From positions 1-64,000 of the forward strand of contig NZ_CAJTQC010000014.1 in the NCBI RefSeq assembly GCF_910578445.1: a DNA stretch of 64,000 bases, given 5' to 3'. A program made the position numbers and the translations under genes. Positions 52,497 through 60,478 of the stretch are shown here, piece after piece. Numbering within the stretch: position 1 is the first letter of the stretch; each line of letters opens with the position of its first letter. A model generated the notes under the pieces. The model saw only the letters and a list, made by a program, of their open reading frames with translations, searched no databases and was not told the DNA's origin. The DNA is from an uncultured Duncaniella sp. (GTDB lineage Bacteria; Bacteroidota; Bacteroidia; Bacteroidales; Muribaculaceae).

Positions 52497-52943
52497 ATGA
52501 AATCCAACGATGAATATTCGGAGTTGAACTATTATATAGTTTATCTCCAAGCACATCTTTCCGCCCATTATTTTCCACAGAGCGTTGACCGCAGGTTTAT
52601 CGCAGAACGGGCTGACAACGCACTCGACACCTATGTTACACTGTTCCTTCAGGGCAAGCCACAGCATATAGCCCAAGAGCTTGCCATGCGCGAACTGCTT
52701 AAAGGTTTGTATGTATCGCGCTACGACGTGGTGCATACAATCATCGAGGAAGATTGCTGGCTCCGTATCCCGTCCGATGAAATGGAGGTAAAGGCGTTGT
52801 ATATGCTCACCAAGCCGGTAATCCACTCCATTCTCGACCGCCACGAGGTGAACGGGGATTTTCTCACAAGAGAGGATTATCCGCCATTGCGCTATGAACT
52901 GCTTGCCGCCATAAACGAAATACTGGACGGCGATGAGTTATAA
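52497..52943 (+). CDS. DUF1896 family protein
   Basis: Protein of 148 residues beginning MKSNDEYSELNYYIVYLQAHLSAHYFPQ. It matches the DUF1896 family, small helical proteins found almost only in Bacteroidetes conjugative elements, next to topoisomerase and methylase/helicase genes. Its function is unknown. It starts just after the long inverted repeat at 52400-52489, and its stop overlaps the start of the methylase gene by 11 bases, so translation of the two is probably coupled. No signal peptide or membrane segment is present. Confidence 0.8.
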   Translation: MKSNDEYSELNYYIVYLQAHLSAHYFPQSVDRRFIAERADNALDTYVTLFLQGKPQHIAQELAMRELLKGLYVSRYDVVHTIIEEDCWLRIPSDEMEVKALYMLTKPVIHSILDRHEVNGDFLTREDYPPLRYELLAAINEILDGDEL

Positions 52944-54591
52944 CCGCAAAGAGAAACTGCGCGGCAATATCGAGGCGATACGCACTGCGTTTCAGCTTGA
53001 TGTTGAGCGCAGGCCGCCTACCGATGCCGAGTGGGAATTGCTGTCAAAATATGCCGGATTCGGTGGCTTGAAATGTATATTGCAGGACGCCAACGAAATT
53101 TCCGACGCCGCAAAATGGAATAAGAGCGACCTTGAACTGTTCGCTCCCACCGTGGAGTTGCGGCAGCTAATCCACGATTTTTCAAAGGACGACAGGGAGT
53201 TTGCCCGCTATATGGATTCATTGAAATCATCGGTGCTGTCTGCGTTCTACACGCCGAAGCCCGTGGTTGAAGCCATATCGCAGAGCCTCCAGTTTGCCGG
53301 AGTGTCGCCCAAGCGATTTCTTGACCCCAGTGCAGGGTCGGGAGCGTTTGTCGATGCTTTCACATGGGTTGACCCGCACGCGGAGATAACAGCGTTTGAG
53401 AAAGACCTGCTGACAGGCAAAATATTGTCGAAACTATATCCTAACTGCCATGTAAATATTGAGGGATTTGAAAAACTCGACAAATCACAGAACGGATATT
53501 TCGATGTCGTTTCGTCAAACATTCCGTTTGGCGATTTTGCGGTATCAGATCCGGTATATGCGACAAGTAGAATAGGCGTTTACCGTCAGTCGGTGAAGAT
53601 GATACACAATTATTTCTTCCTGAAAGGTCTGGAAGCGGCCCGTGACGGCGGCATTGTGGCGTTCATAACCTCGCAGGGGCTTATGAACGGCAACAACGCT
53701 TTGCTCCGTGGCGCACTTGTTAACCAAGCCGATTTACTCTGCGCACTGCGTCTGCCCAACAACACATTCACCGATTCTGCCAACACCGAGGTGGGCAGCG
53801 ATGTCATAGTATTGCAAAAAAATTCCGCGAAAAAAGGATTGAGCAAGTTGGAAGAAGCCTTTGTAGTCGCTGAAAAAGATGCAAGTACGGGTGTCAGCAC
53901 CAACCGCTATTTCATCGACAATCCCCAGCATATCATCTGCACTGATTCCAAACTCGACACCGACCCATACGGAAAGCCGGCTTATGTCTATAAACATGGC
54001 GGTGGCGTAGATGGCATAGGTGAAGATATGCGCGGAGCATTGGAAATGGCCCTTTCGCTCAACCTGAACATAGAGATGTATCACGGCAAACAGCAGACCA
54101 CACATATTATAAATGATGTGACGGTTGAAAAGAAACCGGAAAAGGAGCCATTGCCGCCTGAACAGCCACAGATTGAAGATGTGGAGGCGGAGGAAATCCG
54201 CACCGACACACCGCAGCCCTCGTCCATAAGTGACCCCGCCGAAATAGACACCTATCAGGCCCCGACACCGGATTATACACATAATCCAGACCCGAAAGTG
54301 ATGATGTATAATCTTTTCGGTGAATTGGTGGAGATACCCGGTGCGAAGAAACGCCACAATCAACGGCAAAAAGCACAAGGGCAAAAGTCAAAAGCGGCGT
54401 CACATCCAAATCAGCCCCAATCTCCGGCCAAAAAGGAAACGATGTCGGAAAGAACTGTTTCCGGCAACAGCAACCGTAAACTTACCGACGAGGAATTGAA
54501 ATTCTACGGCTCGTTAAACTGGGAGGATAACCAGCCCATCAACGGTTTTTATGAAACCATGATGTCTATCGCCCAACGACAGCTTGAATAA
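52933..54591 (+). CDS. N6-adenine DNA methylase domain protein, N-terminal part of an interrupted methylase/helicase
   Basis: Fragment of 552 residues. The SAM-binding motif I is DPSAGSGAF (about 132-140) and the catalytic motif IV is SNIPFG in place of NPPF/Y (about 196-201), as in the large methylase/helicase proteins of Bacteroides elements. The C-terminal 170 residues are a Pro/Glu-rich linker ending in a helix (FYETMMSIAQRQLE) just before the TAA at 54589-54591. The next ORF is in the same frame and continues the expected helicase half. The SNIPFG form may mean reduced or no methylation. It overlaps DUF1896 by 11 bases. Confidence 0.8.
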   Translation: MSYNRKEKLRGNIEAIRTAFQLDVERRPPTDAEWELLSKYAGFGGLKCILQDANEISDAAKWNKSDLELFAPTVELRQLIHDFSKDDREFARYMDSLKSSVLSAFYTPKPVVEAISQSLQFAGVSPKRFLDPSAGSGAFVDAFTWVDPHAEITAFEKDLLTGKILSKLYPNCHVNIEGFEKLDKSQNGYFDVVSSNIPFGDFAVSDPVYATSRIGVYRQSVKMIHNYFFLKGLEAARDGGIVAFITSQGLMNGNNALLRGALVNQADLLCALRLPNNTFTDSANTEVGSDVIVLQKNSAKKGLSKLEEAFVVAEKDASTGVSTNRYFIDNPQHIICTDSKLDTDPYGKPAYVYKHGGGVDGIGEDMRGALEMALSLNLNIEMYHGKQQTTHIINDVTVEKKPEKEPLPPEQPQIEDVEAEEIRTDTPQPSSISDPAEIDTYQAPTPDYTHNPDPKVMMYNLFGELVEIPGAKKRHNQRQKAQGQKSKAASHPNQPQSPAKKETMSERTVSGNSNRKLTDEELKFYGSLNWEDNQPINGFYETMMSIAQRQLE

Positions 54592-54597
54592 AAGCGG

Positions 54598-57500
54598 TTG
54601 CAGGAGGAAGCGGATAAAGCCGCGCAGCAGGCAAATTCCGATGCTCCCTATATCGAAATGACCGAAGGTGATTTCATTCCGGGTGTGCATACCGATGTGC
54701 GGAAAACCACCGTTATCCCGCTTGAAGAAATTGAGCCGGAACCGGATCTTTCGCAGCGCCCCTTCTCCGAGGATTTGCAGACCTACCATAAGGAAGGTGC
54801 TATGGTATGCGACAAGGGGCAGGTAGGTTTTCTTTCCGATGTAAATAAGAATGGAGCGACATTCACGCCGCTCCAGCTCAAACCGGAACAGATGAAACGT
54901 GCGTTGCTCTACATCACTCTGTCCGACACATATCAGCAGCTCTATGATTACGAGGCGAAGACACATGAGCCGAGTGAACATCTGCGCGAACACCTCAATC
55001 AGTATTATGACGAGTATGTAAGGCGTTACGGCTACCTCAATGAAAAGTCGAATGTGAAATTTATCCGCATGGACGCAAACGGCTGTGACGCTCTGGCATT
55101 GGAGCGCGGTGAAAACGGAATGTTTGTCAAGGCGGATATTTTCGACCACCCGGTATCTTTCTCCGTTGACGAGCTTACCTCGGTGGATTCCCCCATAGAG
55201 GCGTTATCTGCATCGCTCAACAAGTTCGGGGCCGTTGACCTCGGCTACATGAGCCGTCTTGTGGATATGACGGAAGATGAACTGGTTGATAACCTGAAAG
55301 GACGAATATTCTACAATCCGCTTGTCAACAATTATGAGATCTCCGACAAGTTCATAGCCGGAAACGTGATTGCCAAAGCGGAACAGATCGAGCGGTGGAT
55401 AGCCGACCATGAGGCCGACGACACCCGCATAAACGAATCGCTTGCCGCACTCAAGGAGGCATACCCCGAACCGATACGCTTTGAGCAGCTTGATTTCAAC
55501 TTCGGAGAGCGCTGGATACCGACGGGGATATATGCAAAGTACATGAGCTATCTTTATGAAACCGACATCAAGATAGCCTACTCACCGTCGCTTGATGAGT
55601 ATTCCGTAACCAATGCGTCATACACCACCAAGATTACCGATGAGTTCAAGGTAAGGGGTCAATACCGCACATACGACGGTATGCACCTGTTGAAACACGC
55701 CTTGCAGAACACCGTGCCGGATATTACAAAGTCAATCGGCAAAGACGACAAGGGCAACGACATCAAGGTGCCCGATGCCGAGGCTATCCAGCTTGCCCAT
55801 ACCAAGATTGATGAGATACGCAACGGTTTTACCGAGTGGCTTGAACAGCAGACGGACGATTTCAAGGATAAACTTGTGGCATTGTATAACCGCAAGTTCA
55901 ACTGTTTCGTGCGTCCGCACTACGACGGCTCACATCAGACATTTCCTGACCTAAACATGAAAATGTTGGGAGAACAGTTCGGTATCAGCTCAATATATCA
56001 GTCACAGAAAGACTGTGTATGGATGCTGAAACAGAACGGCGGAGGGATATGTGACCACGAGGTGGGCACGGGTAAAACGCTGATTATGTGCATAACAGCA
56101 CATGAAATGAAGCGTCTTGGCATGGCAAACAAACCTATGATTATCGGCATGAAAGCCAATGTCGCTGAAATTGCCCAGACTTATCAGGTAGCCTATCCCA
56201 ATGCCCGCATACTTTATGCCGATGAAAAGTCATTCTCTATGGAGAACCGTCAGCGTTTCTTCCGCAGTATCCAGAACAATGACTATGACTGCGTGATAAT
56301 GTCGCACGATCAGTTTGGCAAAATACCGCAGTCGGAGGAATTGCAGGAGCGCATATTGCAGGAGGAACTTGACACCGTGGAAGAAAACCTTGAAGTCGTG
56401 CGCCAGCAAGGAAAGGACATATCGGTAGGTATGCTGAAAGGTCTGGAAGCGAGAAAGAAAAATCTTGAATCAAGGCTGGAAACAGTGCGCTATCGTCTTG
56501 AAAGGCAGCGTGACGACGTGGTGGATTTCAAAAGCATGGGCATCGACCATATACTGGTTGATGAAAGCCACCGTTTCAAAAATCTCACGTTCAATACCCG
56601 TCACAACCGCGTTGCGGGATTGGGCAACTCCGAGGGCAGCAACCGTGCGCTTAACCTGCTGTTCGCAATCCGTACCATTCAGGAGCGTACAGGCAAAGAC
56701 CTCGGAGCCACATTCCTTTCCGGAACGACTATCTCCAATTCGTTGACGGAGCTGTATCTGCTGTTCAAATACCTGCGTCCCAATGCGCTTGAAATGCAGG
56801 ATATAAGGTGTTTTGACGCATGGGCGGCTATTTTCGCCAAGAAAACCACCGACTTTGAATTTTCCGTGACAAACAACATCATTCAGAAGGAGCGTTTCCG
56901 CTATTTCATCAAGGTGCCGGAACTTGCGGCGTTCTACAATGAGATAACGGATTACCGAACCGCCGCCGATGTCGGTGTTGACCGTCCGGAAAAACAGGAG
57001 ATACTGCGCAAGATACCGCCTACACCCGACCAAGAGGATTTTATCCCCAAGCTGATGGCGTTTGCCAAAGACGGCGATGCCACGATACTCGGTCGTGAAC
57101 CGCTGTCGGAAACGGAGGAAAAGGCGAAGATGCTGATTGCCACTGACTATGCCCGCAAAATGGCGATGGATATGCGACTTATCGACCCCGCCTATGGCGA
57201 CGACCCCGGCAACAAGGCTTCGGAATGTGCAAAATGGATAGCCGACTACTATCGCCGCTTTGAGCAGTACCAAGCCACGCAGTTTGTGTTCAGCGATTTA
57301 AGTACATTCCAGCCGGGCCAATGGAATGTCTATGCCGAAATCAAACGCAAGTTGATTGAGGATTACGGTATTCCGGCGCATGAAATACGTTTCATTCAGG
57401 AAACGAAGACACAGAAGGCGAAGAAAGCGGTGATTGACGCGATGCGCGAGGGTAAAATCCGAGTGTTGTTCGGCTCCACTGAAATGCTCGGCACGGGTGT

Positions 57501-58674
57501 CAACGCCCAGAAACGAGCCATTGCGGTGCATCATCTTGATTGCCCGTGGCGACCGTCCGACCTCGACCAGCGCGAGGGTCGCGCTGTCCGTACAGGCAAT
57601 ATCGTTGCCAAATTCCACAACGCCAACCGTGTAGATGTCAATATTTACGCTGTTGAGCGCACGTTGGACGCCTACAAGTTCAATCTTCTCCAATGGAAGC
57701 AGACTTTTATTTCCCAGTTGAAAAAGGGAGCGTTGGGAGCGCGAACTATTGACGAGGGCGCGATGGACGAAAAGACGGGCATGAGCTATTCCGAATACTC
57801 CGCCATTCTTTCGGGCAACACGGATCTTCTTGAAAAAGCCAAACTTGAAAAGAAGATTGCGGCACTTGAAAGTGAACGGCGCTCGTTCAATAAAGGCAAA
57901 GGTGACACCAATTTCAAACTGCGATCCATCACCGATGAGATTGAGAAAACCGAAATCATCATAGGAAAGATGGAGGCAGACCTCGCGCGGTATATGGCTG
58001 TTGTCAGGAAGGACAGCGACGGAAATCCGGTCAATGCCCTTACGCTTGACAAATGCGATGCTACCGACGAGGAAGGAATGGGCAAGCATCTTCAAAACCT
58101 TGCAAGAACCGTCAATACCCACGGCGAATATGTGCGTGTCGGTGAGATCTACGGCTTTCCGATTTGTATAACATCGGAAAAAGCAGTGGTTGACGGCGTG
58201 GAATCCGTACAGAACCGTTTTGTTGTGGAGGGCAATTATAAATATAAGTACAACAACGGCTTTATAGCAATGGCCGACACCCATGCCGCCTGTACCAACT
58301 TTATAAAAGCCCTTGAACATCTGCCCGAAATAATCAAGCAACACCAAGAGCGCAACGCAAAGGCGAAGAAAGATGTTCCGGCCCTGCAAGCCATTGTAGC
58401 GAAGACATGGAGCAAGGAAGATGAGTTGAAAACCCTGAAAGCACAGCTCCTTGAACTTGAACACAAGATTGCCGCCGACCTTGCCCCGAAGCACGAGCAG
58501 CCAAAGCAGCAGGAAGATGTCGAGCAAGACACACCGCAACATCAGCCCGTCACAGTCGTAGAACCACCCGGCCAAGCGACCGACGATAAAAAGTCAATGG
58601 TGGCAGAGCCGGCAACTCCCTATCGGAGTATTGATTACCCAACCCGTAGCACACCCCGCTCAATCGGATTATGA
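54598..58674 (+). CDS. SNF2-like helicase part of the interrupted methylase/helicase
   Basis: Reading of 1358 residues beginning at a TTG; there is no good start codon nearby. The same frame as the methylase gene continues with KRLQEEADKAAQQA immediately after its stop, so this is best read as the rest of one protein. The helicase core has Walker A DHEVGTGKTLIMC (about 484-496), the DExH box DESH in LVDESHRFKNL (about 655-665), a GTTISNS motif III equivalent, and motif VI DQREGRAVRTGN (about 990-1000). The C-terminus has coiled-coil stretches rich in Lys and Glu and a Pro/Gln tail. If the TAA is not read through, the helicase half may be poorly made. Confidence 0.75.
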   Translation: MQEEADKAAQQANSDAPYIEMTEGDFIPGVHTDVRKTTVIPLEEIEPEPDLSQRPFSEDLQTYHKEGAMVCDKGQVGFLSDVNKNGATFTPLQLKPEQMKRALLYITLSDTYQQLYDYEAKTHEPSEHLREHLNQYYDEYVRRYGYLNEKSNVKFIRMDANGCDALALERGENGMFVKADIFDHPVSFSVDELTSVDSPIEALSASLNKFGAVDLGYMSRLVDMTEDELVDNLKGRIFYNPLVNNYEISDKFIAGNVIAKAEQIERWIADHEADDTRINESLAALKEAYPEPIRFEQLDFNFGERWIPTGIYAKYMSYLYETDIKIAYSPSLDEYSVTNASYTTKITDEFKVRGQYRTYDGMHLLKHALQNTVPDITKSIGKDDKGNDIKVPDAEAIQLAHTKIDEIRNGFTEWLEQQTDDFKDKLVALYNRKFNCFVRPHYDGSHQTFPDLNMKMLGEQFGISSIYQSQKDCVWMLKQNGGGICDHEVGTGKTLIMCITAHEMKRLGMANKPMIIGMKANVAEIAQTYQVAYPNARILYADEKSFSMENRQRFFRSIQNNDYDCVIMSHDQFGKIPQSEELQERILQEELDTVEENLEVVRQQGKDISVGMLKGLEARKKNLESRLETVRYRLERQRDDVVDFKSMGIDHILVDESHRFKNLTFNTRHNRVAGLGNSEGSNRALNLLFAIRTIQERTGKDLGATFLSGTTISNSLTELYLLFKYLRPNALEMQDIRCFDAWAAIFAKKTTDFEFSVTNNIIQKERFRYFIKVPELAAFYNEITDYRTAADVGVDRPEKQEILRKIPPTPDQEDFIPKLMAFAKDGDATILGREPLSETEEKAKMLIATDYARKMAMDMRLIDPAYGDDPGNKASECAKWIADYYRRFEQYQATQFVFSDLSTFQPGQWNVYAEIKRKLIEDYGIPAHEIRFIQETKTQKAKKAVIDAMREGKIRVLFGSTEMLGTGVNAQKRAIAVHHLDCPWRPSDLDQREGRAVRTGNIVAKFHNANRVDVNIYAVERTLDAYKFNLLQWKQTFISQLKKGALGARTIDEGAMDEKTGMSYSEYSAILSGNTDLLEKAKLEKKIAALESERRSFNKGKGDTNFKLRSITDEIEKTEIIIGKMEADLARYMAVVRKDSDGNPVNALTLDKCDATDEEGMGKHLQNLARTVNTHGEYVRVGEIYGFPICITSEKAVVDGVESVQNRFVVEGNYKYKYNNGFIAMADTHAACTNFIKALEHLPEIIKQHQERNAKAKKDVPALQAIVAKTWSKEDELKTLKAQLLELEHKIAADLAPKHEQPKQQEDVEQDTPQHQPVTVVEPPGQATDDKKSMVAEPATPYRSIDYPTRSTPRSIGL

Positions 58675-58680
58675 TTATAA

Positions 58681-58722
58681 ATGGCAACGAATGATTTTTC
58701 TTTCATTGGTTGCCATTTTTTT
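58681..58722 (+). terminator. Terminator after the methylase/helicase
   Basis: ATGGCAACGAATGA (58681-58694) pairs with TCATTGGTTGCCAT (58703-58716) with one wobble, followed by TTTTTT. It marks the border to the AT-rich block. Confidence 0.85.
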
Positions 58723-58815
58723 ATTTATAGATATTATCCAGTTGAACAATAGCTGTTTATAATATTATATCGATATTTCATAGTTAATTTTTTCACACAT
58801 AATTTAATTTTTTAC

Positions 58816-58846
58816 TTGTGTAGCTAAAAAATTAGCTGTATATTTG
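58816..58846 (+). promoter_or_regulatory. Promoter of the BlaI-M56-TonB cassette, with dyad
   Basis: TTG (58816-58818), 20-base spacer, TATATTTG (58839-58846). AGCTAA (58822-58827) and TTAGCT (58832-58837) form a dyad inside the spacer, with TGTA on each outer side. This is a probable BlaI-type operator. Confidence 0.55.
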
Positions 58847-58872
58847 CAGCGTAACTCCAAACTAATATTGTT

Positions 58873-59259
58873 ATGAAGAAACTTTCCGAACGTGAAGAAG
58901 AAATCATGAGCATTCTCTGGAATGATGGTAATCCACTATTTATCCGCGAGATAATAGACAGGATGACATCGGATGGGCAAAGCCGTCCAAACTTCAGCAC
59001 AATCGCCACTTTTGTGAGGGGGTTGGAAACTAAAGGATGGTTGGCACATGAGATGATAGGAAACTGCAATCGCTATTATCCAGTAAAGAGCCTTGCAGAA
59101 TACCGAGCAAATTCTCTTAAGAGTATGGTAAGCCGCTTTTTTGGCGGTTCATACCTAAACCTTGTTTCTACTCTTATCGGCAACGAAAAAATTTCCTCTG
59201 ATGATATGGAAAAAATCTTGGGGGAAATAGAAAGACAACGAAAGGAGGATGAATCATGA
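58873..59259 (+). CDS. BlaI/MecI-family transcriptional repressor
   Basis: Protein of 128 residues. The winged HTH occupies about residues 5-75 (LSEREEEIMSILWNDGNPLFIREIIDRM ... FSTIATFVRGLETKGWLAHEM), and the C-terminal helical half supports dimer formation and the cleavage typical of the family. BlaI and MecI repress their own operon until a partner M56 membrane protease triggers their removal. Here that partner (the next gene) starts inside the stop of this gene. Bases here are AT-rich relative to the upstream element genes. No beta-lactamase is encoded in the window, so the regulon is probably the envelope genes of the same operon. Confidence 0.88.
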   Translation: MKKLSEREEEIMSILWNDGNPLFIREIIDRMTSDGQSRPNFSTIATFVRGLETKGWLAHEMIGNCNRYYPVKSLAEYRANSLKSMVSRFFGGSYLNLVSTLIGNEKISSDDMEKILGEIERQRKEDES

Positions 59260-60464
59260 TGCAGTATTTAGTTAACTATTCTCTGAATGCCGGAGTGATT
59301 ATCATGATATTATGGGTTGGCTATCAATTCGCTCTCTCTCGCAATACTAATTTCAAGACAAGCCGCGCAGCTCTACTTTCTATTTATCTACTTGCTGCGC
59401 TTCTCCCATTTATGCCCATAATTTCGTTTATTCCTTCCGATATAGCCTTGGTTGGAGGAAATGTTGAAGTGGGTAACATCGAAGCATCCAATAACCCTAC
59501 AGTAAGCGGTATTCAATTCAATCGTATTATTGGATTGATTTATATTGCTGGATGTCTTGCTGTTTCATTTTTTCTACTTATCGGTTGGTATAAAATAATC
59601 CGCATTATCAAAAATGCCAATAAAGAAGAAAGAATCGGCTATACTTTGGCAATCAGCCCACTCTCCTCGACTGCTCCATTTAATTGTTGGAGATATATTG
59701 TTGTCAATGAGAAAGACGCAGACAATGAAACAATCCTTGCACATGAATCAAAACATGTATTTTACGGTCATACTTTTGATTTGATATTAGGTCAATTTGT
59801 ACTTGTATTACAGTGGTGGAATCCCGCAGCTTGGTTGATGTTCCGCAGTTTACGCACACTACATGAATACCAAGCAGATGAAGGCGTCCTGACAGAAGGA
59901 TATTCCCGGTGTGATTATGAATTACTGATGCTGAATAGAGCCATTGAAAAACAGAACTTCTTCTTGGCTAATACATTTAGCTCCGGAAGTCTCAATGCTC
60001 GTATCACGATGATGGGCAAGCGTAGAAAACAGTCATCGAAATTAAGTTATCTGGTACTTATTCCTGTGATTTTATTGGCCGCCTTATTTCCAAAAATCCC
60101 GTTTGCTCGAACCCCGATAGAACCTACTCAAAATTTAGTTTTTGTGGAGGGTTCTGAAACGATGCCTGAATACCCCGGTGGGGAACAAGCAATGATGAGT
60201 GCTATTCTTTGGGAGGTGAAATATCCGCATGATCTACTCGAAAAGGGAGCCAGTGGTGTGGCACGAATTGGTTTTACTGTAAATACTGACGGCTCAATGT
60301 CTGATTTCAAAGTAGTAAAATCATCGGGGTTTGATGAACTTGACAGTGAAGCTATCCGAGCTATCCAAAGTTCTTTGAAAGAATCTTGGATTTCCGGCAC
60401 TGTTGATGGAAAAGCCGTAGCGAGTGCCGTTTCAATTCCTGTAACATTCTACATCGCACAATAA
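59256..60464 (+). CDS. M56 (BlaR1-like) membrane metallopeptidase with C-terminal TonB domain
   Basis: Protein of 402 residues with four hydrophobic segments at about 10-28, 38-58, 90-112 and 264-281. The zinc motif HESKH is at 163-167 with a distal LHEYQAD at about 202-208, as in M56 proteases such as BlaR1. After the last helix, residues 300-402 resemble the TonB C-terminal domain (GARIGFTVNTDGSMSDFKVVKSSGFDELDSEAIRAI). So a repressor-inactivating protease and an energy transducer may be joined in one protein, which fits the TonB-receptor gene that follows. The start overlaps the repressor stop by four bases. Confidence 0.85.
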   Translation: MMQYLVNYSLNAGVIIMILWVGYQFALSRNTNFKTSRAALLSIYLLAALLPFMPIISFIPSDIALVGGNVEVGNIEASNNPTVSGIQFNRIIGLIYIAGCLAVSFFLLIGWYKIIRIIKNANKEERIGYTLAISPLSSTAPFNCWRYIVVNEKDADNETILAHESKHVFYGHTFDLILGQFVLVLQWWNPAAWLMFRSLRTLHEYQADEGVLTEGYSRCDYELLMLNRAIEKQNFFLANTFSSGSLNARITMMGKRRKQSSKLSYLVLIPVILLAALFPKIPFARTPIEPTQNLVFVEGSETMPEYPGGEQAMMSAILWEVKYPHDLLEKGASGVARIGFTVNTDGSMSDFKVVKSSGFDELDSEAIRAIQSSLKESWISGTVDGKAVASAVSIPVTFYIAQ

Positions 60465-60478
60465 AACTCTATATTAAT

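Larger units (their letters stand above)
52933..58674 (+). pseudogene. Interrupted methylase/helicase gene, one in-frame TAA
   Basis: The whole span is one frame of 1914 codons, with a single internal stop (GAA TAA AAG, TAA at 54589-54591) and the natural stop at 58672-58674. A one-base change from CAA would restore a protein of about 1913 residues, close to the usual size of these proteins. Confidence 0.65.

Noticed and set aside
54589..54591. Alternative genetic code with UAA as a sense codon
   Set aside because: UAA ends many clear genes in the window (for example rplM, rpsB, mutB), and a normal release factor 1 gene is present.
57298..58575. Minus-strand ORF of 425 codons in the helicase gene
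   Set aside because: It lies fully antisense to conserved helicase motif VI and the coiled-coil part; Cys- and Leu-rich composition is typical of a shadow frame.
59256..60464. Beta-lactam resistance sensor BlaR1
   Set aside because: There is no penicillin-binding sensor domain after the last helix; a TonB-like domain stands there, and no beta-lactamase or PBP2a gene is nearby.
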